DNA from: Euptelea pleiosperma
Taxonomy: Eukaryota > Streptophyta > Magnoliopsida > Ranunculales > Eupteleaceae
Assembly (NCBI GenBank): GCA_035048495.1
Contig: CM068547.1
Coordinates: 25,799,913-25,863,912 of the forward strand
DNA: 64,000 bases
Reading direction: 5' to 3'
In this document: positions 12,205-23,808 of the stretch, in pieces
Numbering within the stretch: position 1 is the stretch's first letter
Layout: every line of letters begins with the position of its first letter
Made by a program: the position numbers and the translations under genes
Notes under the pieces: generated by a model
What the model was told of the DNA's origin: nothing
Databases searched by the model: none
The model's input: only the letters and a program-made list of their open reading frames with translations

Positions 12205-12470
12205 GGGGGCATTTGGGACCGAGAAGTAAAAGTGTTACTAGTTGATTTTTTACCTCCAAAAAAGTCATGGAAATTAAAAGCGTTTAGAGGCCTTCTAATT
12301 TTTGAGAAGTAATTCTCTTAGAAGTTAAAAGCTAAAAATTTTAACTTCAGTTTTAAGTTAGTTTTTAACTTTTCAAAAGTTAAAATATGAAACACATCCA
12401 AACTAACTTTTTAACTTTTTGACTTACAAAAGTAAATAAGTTACTTATTGTTGGGTTGCCAAACGCCCCC
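12205..12470. mobile_element. MITE-like element with GGGGGC ends
   Basis: The left end GGGGGCATTTGGGACC and the reverse complement of the right end GGGGGCGTTTGGCAACC form imperfect inverted repeats. The interior is made of TTTTAACTT/AAGTTAAAA words. No clear target duplication is visible (the flanks are CTT and TTA). Ends of this type occur in several DNA-transposon superfamilies. A related but unbounded block lies at about 48840-49000. Confidence 0.6.
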
Positions 12471-12546
12471 TTAGTACTCCAATACGTGTCAAAAGGGTTA
12501 GTCCCAGTAGTCTTACACGCGTATGACCATGTATGGTCTCTAATCT

Positions 12547-12566
12547 TTGACCTTTGACCTTTGACC
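12547..12566. promoter_or_regulatory. Three W-box-type TTGACC motifs in tandem
   Basis: TTGACC occurs at 12547, 12554 and 12561 with exact 7-bp spacing, followed by a fourth partial copy (TTGAAG). W-boxes are WRKY-factor targets in defence-gene promoters. The block is about 575 bp upstream of the RLP ATG and also next to a MITE, so it may be regulatory or simply a tandem repeat. Confidence 0.45.
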
Positions 12567-12589
12567 TTTGAAGTGGTGCATGGCTTTTA

Positions 12590-12990
12590 GACTAGACTAT
12601 CCAATAACTTTGCTGACAGACCGTTTTATCCACGTTGATGACGGACCACCGCATGATGCATGTGTCACATTCTTAGAGATCACGTTCTTAGAGATCGCTG
12701 ACTGTATGGATGTTTGGCACCCAACCCTAGGTCTAGGTGGACCTACAAACCGAAAATTAGCCTGATTAATGATTTCAAGTGTTAGATTGAAGTCTTTTTT
12801 TTCATGGAATTCGAGCGGTAGAAAGATCCAAAGGTATGAAATGACTAATCAGGCTGATATTTGGTATTTATAAGTCCACCTAAGGAGGCCCAAATATCCA
12901 TCTGGTCAGTGGTCTCTAAAAATATGCCACCTGGCTCTTACTGTGGTCCGACATCAACTTTGATGGCTGAGTCGGATTTCGGTCAGGAAC
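12590..12990. mobile_element. Hairpin MITE family copy (Mutator-like), diverged
   Basis: The copy has the family layout. A left arm (CTGACTGTATGGATGTTTGGC, then GGTGGACCTACAAACCGAAA, TTAGCCTGATTAATG) is mirrored by a right arm (ACTAATCAGGCTGATATTTGG, GTCCACCTAAG, CAAATATCCATCTGGTCAG, GCCACCTGGCTC). Ends fall near AACTTTGCTGACAGACC and GTGGTCCGACATCAACTTTG. A short tandem duplication (CTTAGAGATC) lies at 12673-12697. Confidence 0.75.
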
Positions 12991-12999
12991 ATTAATCAT

Positions 13000-13310
13000 A
13001 TGCCCACGTGGCACAACTTTAGTGACCATTAACCATATGGATGTTTGGATCATGCCTAGGTAGACGTACAGACCAAAAATTAGCCTGATTGTTAAGTTCT
13101 AACCATTTGATTTAAGTCTTTTTCATGGGTTTACTTCAACCGTGGTATTCAAGCATTATTTGAAGAACTCTGATCAAATGGCTAGAAATCACCGAGGGGT
13201 GGGATACACATCGATTCGGTCAGTGGGTCCAGATGGCAGCGGTGAGTAACAAAAATGCGCTTCCGTATTTGAAAATATCTCAGGTATACCTTGTTACAGC
13301 ACGACCCCCA
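13000..13310. mobile_element. Hairpin MITE family copy, chimeric or truncated
   Basis: It contains CCATATGGATGTTTGGATC and CAGACCAAAAATTAGCCTGAT on the left. On the right, GTGGGTCCAGATGGCAGCGG and GGTATACCTTGTTAC match the right end of the copy ending near 15464. The left TIR is not recognisable, so the copy looks truncated or recombined with its neighbour. Confidence 0.6.
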
Positions 13311-13399
13311 ACATATTTCCCTACCTCTACTCTGCGGTTGGACAAAAGAACCTGCCTACCAAATAACACTGTACGACATAGGACTTCTTTGATGAGGGA

Positions 13400-13710
13400 T
13401 GCTCACAGATGTCCGTATGGGGACTGCATAGATGTTTGGCCCATATTTAGGTAAACCTACACACCAAAAATCAGCATGATTGATGATTTTTCAGCATTAG
13501 ATCTGAGCACTCGAAATAACACTGGAATCGAACAGTTAAAAATCAACCCATCAAAAGGACTCAAATACAACGGTTAGAATTCTCCAATTAGACTGACTTT
13601 TGGTCTATAAGTCCATGTAGGGATGGAACAAACATCCGTATGGAAAATAGTCTCTAAGAATGTGACACGTGATCCATACAGACTCCGTGAATGTCCGTCA
13701 GATTTGATCT
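13400..13710. mobile_element. Hairpin MITE family copy, diverged
   Basis: CATAGATGTTTGGCCCATAT, CACACCAAAAATCAGCATGAT and the mirrored GACTGACTTTTGGTCTATAAG, GAACAAACATCCGTATGG and GACACGTGATCC show the same arm order. Ends are not clear. Confidence 0.6.
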
Positions 13711-13880
13711 GTTTAACAAAAATTGCTCTTTATCAGGTGTGAAAGGAAAAAAAAAGTAGTGAGCATGGATCACTATCTTATCCCTTTATGGTTCCAACTG
13801 GCTGGGTCATGCCATACCAAAAGTCTTCTCTGCCGATTTGGCATGGGCGTGTAAAATGGATACTCTTAGATTTAATAAAA

Positions 13881-13997
13881 GGGAAATTCTATTTGCACTC
13901 CACAAATTCCATAAGCACCCTTCTTGGCCGAAAATACCCTTAGACCAAAAAAAACCAAGCACCCCTCTTCGTCCCTCCCTCCCTCTCCACCTCTCAC

Positions 13998-14035
<38 letters not shown>

Positions 14036-14366
14036 TCTCTCCCTCTCCACCTCTGTCTCTCTCTCACCCTGAAAGAAAAAAAAGTAGGATGCCATCGCCG
14101 CCACCACCACACAAGTACCTCTCTCTCTCCCTCTCTCAAACAGGCCCCACAACACTAACTACCGTGGGGCCTGTTAGAGAGAGAGTGAGAGAGAGAGATG
14201 TGGAGAGAGTGGTGGAGGGGGAGAGAGAGTGGGGAGAGAGAGAGAGGTGGAGAGGGAGGGACAAAGAGAGGGGTGCTGGGTTTTCAAGTTGTCAAAGGGC
14301 ATTTTCGGCCAAAAAGCACCCAAATGGGGTGCTTATGGAATTTGTGGGGTGCAAATAGAATTTTCC
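13881..14366. mobile_element. 486-bp foldback element (Mutator-like MITE) with 9-bp duplication
   Basis: The two halves are inverted copies over most of their length. The left end is GGGAAATTCTATTTGCACTC and the reverse complement of the right end is GGAAAATTCTATTTGCACCC, followed by the shared CACAAATTCCATAAGCACC. The arms contain GGCCGAAAATACCC and long CT/GA runs, and meet at AACAGGCCCCAC/GTGGGGCCTGTT. The flanks are TTAATAAAA (13872-13880) and TTAATAAAG (14367-14375), a 9-bp duplication with one change. The overlapping ORFs here are CT/GA repeat frames. Confidence 0.93.
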
Positions 14367-15079
14367 TTAATAAAGACCGAATTCATACCTTGGAAAAAAT
14401 TTGAGCATTGATTTTTTGTTCGTAACTTGGAAAAAAAATTGAGGGTAATTTTTACAAAAAATCGACGCTATACGTGAGACTATTTCGCATCAATTTTAAA
14501 CAAACTGACATGATAAGTCTTATTATATAACCATTGGCCCCATGCATTTTTTCATTCTCATCGCCCCAAAACCCCCTCCAGAACACTCTCTCTGCCCACC
14601 AAAATCCTCTCTTTAATGTTCGTCACCATTGGCTCGCCGTTCGTCCCCCTTTGGCCACTACCATCGCCATCATTGTTAGGGTTACTTGTGCCACATTGGT
14701 CTCTCTCTCTCTCTCACACTTGTTTGTTTTTGCATGTGTTTTAGGATTTTTTGTTAGGGTTTAGTCGGATTGCCTCCCTTTCTTTCTTTCTCTGTTAGGA
14801 CGTGTTATACATATGGGAAATGCCTTAAATGGCTGATTGATTGCAACTGAGAACAAATATTTTAATCATGTGAGGAAATAATGTTGTATTTCAAGGGGAA
14901 ATGAATTTTATTTGGATGGGAAATGAATTTCAGGCTTTGTAGGAAAAATTATCCAAATTTAAATGGCTTGGTAATGCTATCTAACAATGGACATTTATGT
15001 TTTCAAAGGAAAATGCAATTTTCCCACTTGGCAATCAAACACGCCTAGGGTCTTTTTTAAGATTCCTAGGAAAAAGATG

Positions 15080-15466
15080 TAACAAGGTATACCTCACGTT
15101 TTTTGGCATCAAGTAGTACCATTTTGTTGCTCACCGTTGTTCTCTGGGCCCACTAACCATATGAATGTTTGCCCACCCCTTGGTGGATATACAAACCAAA
15201 AATCACCTTGATCAATAATCTCTAGCCATTAGATTTTAGTACCTTTTAAAGTGTGATTCTAGTAGTTAGATTCAGTCATCTTTTTGAGTACTAAAACCAG
15301 CGGCTAAAAATCACCAAACATGTTGATTTTTCATATGAATGTCTGCCAAGGGGTGGGCTAAATATACATGCGGTCAGTGGGCCCAAATGGCAGTGGTGAA
15401 GAACAAAAATGCGCTACCTGATGCCAAAAAGCATGAGGTATACCTTGTTACATCACAACCCTTTTT
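15080..15466. mobile_element. Hairpin MITE family copy with clear ends
   Basis: The left end GATGTAACAAGGTATACCTCA is mirrored at the right by TGAGGTATACCTTGTTACATC. The arms continue through TTTTTTGGCATCA, GTGGGCCC-type words, CATATGAATGTTTGCCCACC and its mirror, and CAAAAATCACCTTGATCA. No direct repeat is recognisable in the flanks, suggesting an old insertion. Confidence 0.8.
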
Positions 15467-16272
15467 CACATCGCTAGAAAAGTTGGAATTGGCAGATTTG
15501 TTGTGAGGGTGAATTACATGGTGAGATCCTTTTCATAAAAAAATCATCCCCCATGAAAATTGAAAGTATATAGTACCGCCCCCTCCCGCTATACTTTTAA
15601 ACTGTAGGATTACCCTTCTTGACCTAGTTTAACAGTGGATGACTTAAGTTAACACAGACTTAAATTACACGCCGTTAGCATTGTACTTGCAGTATTATGG
15701 TCCTTTCATGGGTGCATTAACAGACACATGGAGATGCTCTGAAGAGTTGGAGCTTTTGGATTCAAATCAAAACTCATGTGTGTGGATCCCTTGATAGTTT
15801 TATCGCTTTGATGTGATTTTAAATTTGATTTATTATCACTTTGTTTTTCTTTTATGTTACTCATTTCATTCGTTTTTTTGTGCATGACAGGCTCTTTTTG
15901 TGGGTAGTACTAATACATTAATTTAGGTTGGAGCTGCTTAGTTGACAACAGTTTTTCCTTTTGCATGTCTTGTGGATCTAAGTTATCCTCCCTCCACTTG
16001 TTCAGGTAATTGCTATATTACTAGGATCCTATATTTATCTAAGATTTATAAGTATGAGTTCTGTTAGCATGCTACATTTAAATTTTCTTAGATTACATTG
16101 AACTGTATATATTCCCAATCAACTTTTAGCGACGAAGTTAGTGTTCCCTGCATTGGACACACAAGGAGGGTCAGTGGCTACCATTTTGCATCCTCTTCCT
16201 AGAATCAACTCGCCTCACATCCATCCTCTTTCTAGAAAGTCTTTGTTTTTAAAATAACATCATTTTTAATTA

Positions 16273-16670
16273 GGATCGGGCTCCATTGACGGAGTTTGAA
16301 TGACAGGATTCTGTACAGGGACACAATATAAGATGCGTGGCACACTCTTAGAGGAATCTGACCGTATGGATGTTCGTCCAATCCCTTGGTGGACCAACAA
16401 ACCAAAAATCAGCCTGATTAGTGAATTATAGGCGTTGGATCTTTGTACCTCAAATACTGCTCAAATTCCCACAGTTGAGATCAGGCCATGAAAATAAGTC
16501 CAATCCAAAGCCTATAAATCACTAATCAGGCTGATTTTTGGTTTGTAGGTCCACCAAGGGATTGGACAAACATCCATATGGTCAAATTTCTCTAAGAGTG
16601 TGCCACGTGGCTTATATTGTGTCCCTGTACAAAATCCTGTCATTTAAACTCTGTCAACAGAGCCCGACCC
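16273..16670. mobile_element. 398-bp hairpin MITE, best-preserved family member
   Basis: The arms are about 190 bp each. GGATCGGGCTC at the left and GGGTCGGGCTC (complement of the right end) start the TIRs. They continue through GACAGGATT, the CACTCTTAGAG words, TATGGATGTT, CAATCCCTTGGTGGACC and CAAAAATCAGCCTGATTAGTG. Flanks TTTTAATTA (16264-16272) and TCTTAATTA (16671-16679) form a 9-bp duplication with one change, as made by Mutator-like transposases. No transposase is encoded. Confidence 0.94.
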
Positions 16671-17933
16671 TCTTAATTATAGTGTTAAAGAATAAATAAT
16701 GTAACGGGTGGGAGGATTAATGTCATAATGGCGTTATACCCTCTTTTTTTTAACCACGGTGATGAGCACTGTCCGTCAGGCTGCTTCATTTACCAAAAAG
16801 TGCTCTTTTACTCATCTCATGCAAGTAAACCATTAATGGACCAATCCTTGACGGGCTCTGCCAAAGATTATTAGCAACAAGTCTCCCTCTTCCTTCTACA
16901 GGAGTACATATTTCATGGATAACACGTTTGATCGTCTGTGATCTGATTTGTGCACAACCTATGTACTGATTATTGCTGGAACCAAGTCGACCATATGGCA
17001 AACCAATTCAAAATGACCCAGTTTTCAATAAGGCCGAAATTTTGAACTTTTTTTAAGAAACCATCCTTGACTTCTGTTGCTGGTTAACCACAACATAATT
17101 CCTCATTTCCTTTCTTATTTTTTGAAAGTGTCAGTATCATCCTTGGGACAACACAGTAGCACGCCTTTCGAGAGCCATTGATCTTGTGCAGTTCGAATCC
17201 CGATGAACACAACACAAATATCAAAGAACATTAAGATGCTAATGTTTCTCTTTTCTTTTTTCTACTTAACTAGGCCTTAAATTCCACATTTCATGCATAG
17301 ATTTGGTGTGCTATGTATATGGAGACTTGCCCAAGTTAAAAGACATTTGGATAATTAATTGGCAAAAAGTAAAAGCTGAAAACCAAACATTTCCGAGATC
17401 TGAACTAAGAAAGCAGCTCTAAAAGTTATCCGGGACTTCCACAACATCAATTACAAAGCCTTGCGCCAACAGCCAATTGAGCTACAAAGCTAAAACTCAC
17501 AAAACCTCCATAACCCTCATGATAGATGGTATCAGAACATTGTAACAATGAATCCAACATCTCCATCAACAACTCAGAAGCATGAGTCCCGACTGTCAGC
17601 CACTCAATATTTAGGAACATAAGAATAAAGTAAAGATCATCTAAACAATATAATATCTGCATTATCTGCCTATTTTTTTTCTATGGCATGCAACATAATC
17701 CAGGTATTTCAAGAACATAAATCCATGACCCATAATTTACAGGGTAAGGATTGGAGACTACAAACTACTGCAGATTTTGGAAAATCAAGTTGGCCTTCAA
17801 CGTGCGGAAGATAATACGAGTTTTTCGGATAACAAATTCCCTTGCTCCGGATTACAAAAATCCAGATACAACATGCATAGCCGGCGAACCAAATGTCTTA
17901 CGGTTGTCGCCACAGCAGGGTGATGATAACCCA
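16671..17933. other. 3' flank of the PABN gene, no gene recognised
   Basis: The small minus-strand frames at 16786-17001 and 17447-17662 match nothing I recognise. The part next to 17934 is presumably the 3' UTR of the poly(A)-binding protein gene. No confident polyadenylation signal could be chosen. Confidence 0.4.
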
Positions 17934-20900
17934 TCAATAGTATGGCCTGTACCGCATTGGCCTCCTGAATCTTGGTGCCTTGCTGCATAGGTTGGGAAAA
18001 AGATGATAATCCACCTTAGAATGATGATATTCTCAACGACATGAAATATAAACTTAAGTAGTAATCCAGTAGATAAAACAAGCAATTCCACTCTCAATAG
18101 CAGAATGGAACAGTGAAAAGGATGACAATTTGAATCCATGAATGAAGCAGAATGGAACAGTGAAAGGGATGACAAAATTTGAATCCATAAATGACGCACA
18201 GTTGCAAAGTGGGAAAGTGTACTTTCTGGGGTCAAGCCCAAAGTTAAAGTGAGATAATTGTTCTTTCTTGCAAATTTTAGTGTCGTATTACTGTGATAAA
18301 TCTCTGACCTAAGATTTTAGAACTGATTACAATTCACAGCAGCATTAGAATTGGATCCAAACCATCAGGCTCGAAGACCAACTTGTGCTTTGCTTCAACC
18401 TAGCCTTGTCATCAACCACTCTTAACCATATTTCAAAGTATCTTCCGTCTCAAAATGTCTTGGCTGAGATGTTTCAGTCTGGGGGTGACCAGAACGATAT
18501 ATTGGGGGCTTGTTAGTGTTGTCACTGGTTCTCTCGCCATTGACTTGGTTGTCTCGGACATACCTCAAGACCAAGAGTTTTAGTCATGATCTTAAAGTGG
18601 AAAAACCAACAAGTGGTGACGTAAACAAAAAAAAGGAAAAAGGGCAACTACAGCATCATCCTGAGGCTCATCCTCAACAGAAGACATCCACTGTACTTTA
18701 CAAACAATTGAATATTATCCTTAAAACTGCATAGAATGTGACAGTTCTAGGGTGATATCTCCTCTAATACCTTACGAAGATATCTTTATATATTACCTAT
18801 AGTAATCATGAATAGACCATCTCCTTCAGCACTACAACCTGGAGAGCTAAATACAACTGATGTTTAGGAAGATGGTTCACATATTGGACAATTTTGAACT
18901 GATCAGTGTGATTTTTTGCATTTTGTAAATCCAGGAAGCAACTCACTGATAGAACAGGCCTGGATCTCTGAGTCCATGGGTTACTTATACAGTTTGGGAT
19001 GCAGAACGTATATTTTGTGCCTGCTACAGGCCCAAAAAAGTTCCAATCAACATAATATTGAACAATATCATGTGAACTTTATGGCAGTCCCATAGTTGCT
19101 AAAGCCACATCTCTGAAACATGACATGAAGATTTTCTCTATTTCTACAATCTGGTTATGCTTTTCTCTTCCACCATGTTACCCAAACCCTTCAAAATCAG
19201 CCAGGGTATGGGTGTCAAAACATGGCATGGCCATGGCTATGATCTGTGTCGGATATGACTCAACCATACCCGAATATTTTAAATTACACTAAAGGATAAA
19301 AATTAGAAATAATATATAGACACCCAGCACCATACAAGTTGGGAATCAAGCAAGTTTGACACTGGATGGACACCCATACCTAGAAACTGTACTCATACCA
19401 GGTAAAGTAACGCTTCCCTGTACTCTTCTCTTTTCCTATGTTCCTTTTTTCTAAATTAAAACCAAGGACCACAACCAGCATTTGGTCTGTTTAATAATTG
19501 GGCAAATTACAGAAACATCCCATGAGCTTTCTGAAATAGCATTTGACCTCCCCTAAAGTTTTCACCTCAAGTCTCCTTCATTTTGAAAGACGGAAAGATA
19601 TGACATCCTTGAAAAACATTATTGAAGTCTTAAAAGACTGTTTTACCCCAAAATTATCGACAGGTAAAATGACTTGCCCTGTGCCGTGGCAACAAACCTC
19701 CAATCTTATCCTCATTCTTTAGCAATCCATTCCTTACTTTTTGGTAGATAACTCAATCCTTACACTGCTCGAGAAACACCTTCCTCTCTATCTTTCCTTG
19801 GGGGCTCCAATTCCTCCAAATTAACCCTCCCCGCAAACAACTTATGTGATTCGGACTCTCACCTATCAGATTTGGGAGAGTATTTCTTCAACAGTGCCCA
19901 GCTTCGTTCCCTCCAGTTGGGTTGGTGAGCTATGTCTCCACATTCTCTCTTCTGGGCCAGATTTCTCTTAAGAAGGTAGCACTGAGTGGGGACTGAAGGA
20001 TTTTCATAGTGAAATTGGAAAACTGAAATCAGACGAGCCAAGTGAGATCTGGTCTGCAAATAGCTTCTGACGTTTTGACGAAAGTATTTTTGGAGTTTAT
20101 ACAAGGGGAGGAGATGTAAAGATGTTTTATTCCAACACGATGGTCAACGATCCAATAGAGTTTAAACATTTTGGTCGGTTAACTCAAGTCAGCTGCAAGC
20201 CCCACCGTGACACAAGTCAGCTGCAAGCCCCAGTGATTGGACAATGTGGGTGGATTTGATTGGCCACGTGTGGTAAGCAGGTTAGGGTAATTGAAGATGC
20301 CTCACATCCAGCATATAGTCCTGGTCATAGATGTGTTTTAAACCTCATCCAAATTTAAATGTTTGGATCTAAATCTTAAACAAGGCACTCAGGTCCCCAT
20401 CCACCTAAGATATTCTTGGCCAAAATCAGCGTGACTAAATAATCTCAGCCATCTAATTTATTTCATTGTCTTGTACGGTCCAGAAAAATCTAGACAATGG
20501 TCCAGACAAAAGTATATAGAATGAATGCTTGTAAGTTGTAACCATTTAATTTTTGCCCAATTTTTTTGCTAGGAGATCTTCTAGGCTAGGCAGATATCCT
20601 GACTCCTTGTGTGTGTACCACATGTTGATAGTGTGCTTATAGGCTAAAAGATCAAAACGTGAAACAGTATCCAGTACAAAGTGAGTAAAAGATGTTCTGG
20701 CTTTATGGCAAAAGTAGAGTTAAGAAAAGCTTTCATTGATGCCATTTAGGTCCGGAACAGTTCAGACCTGAGAAGGAAGGACAGTGCTGTTTAAGAAACC
20801 TCTGTAACTTTCCCTTCATAATTTTATTGTGATATTGAATAATAGCAAGGGCCATAAGCCATGGTTGACAATGATTTTTAATCTTTGAAAAAAAGGATGA

Positions 20901-23774
20901 TATAAAGCAAGACAAAAGCAAGAAAAGCAGACATAGAACCTCAATGCTTACCCATATCCATAAGGAGAATAGAAGGGGGCCGGCATGAATGGTCTTCGGC
21001 CTCGAAAACCAAGATACGGGTTGGCGCGCCTTCCTCGGTACTGCTTCATTCCAGGAACATTGGTTCGCTTAGCTGATACCTGCAAAACCACCAAAATTCA
21101 GCACCATTCCAATAAGAAAAAAATAACAGATTTAATATGTTGAGATAATGAAAAGTTCAAGGACCTTCAACTGACGACCATGCAACTCTGATTCATTTAA
21201 CAGGAGAGCATTTTGAACAGCATCTACTTCGACAAACTCCACATAAGCAAATCCTTTGGGCTGACCAAACTTGTCAGTCAAAATCGTCACTCTGTTCACT
21301 GTTCCACAGGACTGAAAATGCTGCTGAACTTCCTCAGGTGTGCATGCGTAGTCTACCTGAGGTTTCAAACCAGAAATTGATATGATAAGTTACCCCACCA
21401 TACAACACTTGTCTCATGTTGAGCAAGGATATACACAAATAGTGATCCAACACAGGGATAGAGGAGAAAGAATGAGAAGAACACCATACTTGCTGATTGA
21501 AGAAGAAAGAGAAAGCATAATCTTTGCCAGTTCAAAACAGAACACCAAAACATTATTACCCAAAGTCTTCTCATGAGAAAGACATCCACAGAAGTATTGT
21601 CATTCCAGTTACTTGCAACAGAACAAAATTAGATAAGGCATATATTCACCATGTAGTACTTAATTTATGAGCAGAACGAAACACAACCATTGATGCGCAG
21701 AACTCAATGTACGGCCCACTGACAAATCATGCCATGTCGCACTCTTCAGGCCAACCACCCAAGAATTATGTGGCCCAACTATGCTGACTCCTATACACCA
21801 AAAATCTGCCTGATAGGTACTAACCCCTTTATAGAACACCAGACCACTCTAGCCTCCTTATTGCAATGCAAACCTCTGGCACCAACTGGCACCGACTGTT
21901 TCAGTACCGATTGCTGGTATGACACACGGATATGTGTCATCTTATACAAGAAAAATTATTTAATTAATTAAATTATCTTTCTAATAAATGCATTATATAA
22001 GGTATTATATCATTAAACATCATATTGTCTAAAGCATTAAACATTGCTTATATGCAAAGAGTCCTGTAATTTATCTAGATACGTATCATGACTTTTCCAA
22101 TGTATCATATGGTCTTGGATGATACATTCTCATTCCATTAGATTATCACATGGATCAAAGTATTAAGCAACCAGAGTTGGATCACCCGATCCAACTTGGG
22201 ATCAGCCCAGGGTGAACCAAGATCCACATGTGACTCGGGAGTCACTGTAAACTGTTCCCGAATAGGGCGATCGTTTGCTCTTCTTCTTCTTCTGGTTTTG
22301 CTCGTCTCAGGTTTGGATTACTGTGGATCATCCAGATCATCTGATCCAGATCGGGATCGTCAAGGCCCAAAACCCTAGACCTTGAACCATTGCTTACCTA
22401 AACATTAAACGAGATTGAGGTTTAAAACCATGGTTAGAGGATCCAAAGGAGACTGAATAACCATCCCCAACTGGCCACTGTAACTCCACCAGAACCAGTT
22501 GCTCCTAGATCTCCCCGTCAGCTGCCAATAATTATTTAGGCTAGGGATCAACAGATACAGCAAAGTGCATATATCTGAGCATTTTACAAGAGTTGACCCA
22601 AGCCGGTAAAATGATAGTCTGTGTAACATGAAGGCCAAAAATCTCTTCTGGCCATATCCACAACAAACCCACAAATAACCTCCTCTAACTCCCTTATTTT
22701 CTGAAAATCTCAACCATCAAATTATTTCTAAACTCTATCGAATACTAACCTCGAGTGATTACATAAATCAAAACCAAATGATGGTTATTCCATCTCAAAA
22801 GGAGGAAACCCAAAATCAGATCATATCCCACCCCGTCCAAAATTTTCAGACTAGTATCATCATGATCTACTCAAACGTGTACTCATGCATGATACCCCAA
22901 GTCTTCATAGCCATCTCACAATGCAAAAGGAGATGATCCACGGATTCTCCATCAGCTCTGCACATCCAACAGTAGTGAACCATGATAAACCCTCTAGCCA
23001 TCAGGTATCCACAGTAAGAATCTTATCTAGAGAAGCTTCCCAAGCAAAAAGGCAACTCTAGAAGGGATCTAGGATCATGGTTCAAAGCACACGGTTTCGT
23101 TTCGGTTTCGTCCGCGAACGTTTCGGTGGTTTCGGTCCGAAACCAAGCGAAACCAAAGTGAAACGGTTTCAGTATTTTTTTTTTTTTTTTTTTTTCAAAA
23201 ATTCAGAAAACGACACACTTGGTGCATCGTTTGTAAATGTTTTTAAAAAATTTAACATCTATACATAAAATGTTGTCACTTTGCACAGTTTTTGGGTGAC
23301 CCACTTCTAAAACGCCACGTGGAGCAGCATCTGGGCCATCTGACTGCATGGATGTTCAGCCCACCTCTTCGTGGATGTACACACCAAAAATCACCCCTGA
23401 TTGGTATCTCTGGCCATTAGATTTTTTAGTACATTTAAGGCGTGATTCTAGCCATTGGATTTATCCATTTTTTTGGTACTAAAACCAACGGCTAAAAAGC
23501 ATCGAAGAAGCTGATTTTTGGTATGAATGTCTACCAAGGGGTGGGCTAAACATCCATGCGGCCAGTAGGCCTAGATGAAATGCATAGATGTTTGGCCCAT
23601 CTCTTGGCCACATAAAAAAGTTTTCTGTTTAGGGTTTTCTTTAACCCTACCTCTCAGCCGAAAGAACAAAAAAAAAAAAAAATACCTCTTCGGCTCTTTG
23701 TGGGAGGTGAGGAGCTGAAGTAGGCGAAGGAGATCCACGGCGTGACGGCACAAGTAGGTGGTACCGACACAAGT

Positions 23775-23808
<34 letters not shown>

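Noticed and set aside
13807..14411. Several 60-140 residue frames
   Set aside because: They are products of the CT/GA arms of the foldback element.
15080..15466. Target duplication for this hairpin copy
   Set aside because: The flanks GGAAAAA and ACAACCC do not match; any duplication has decayed.
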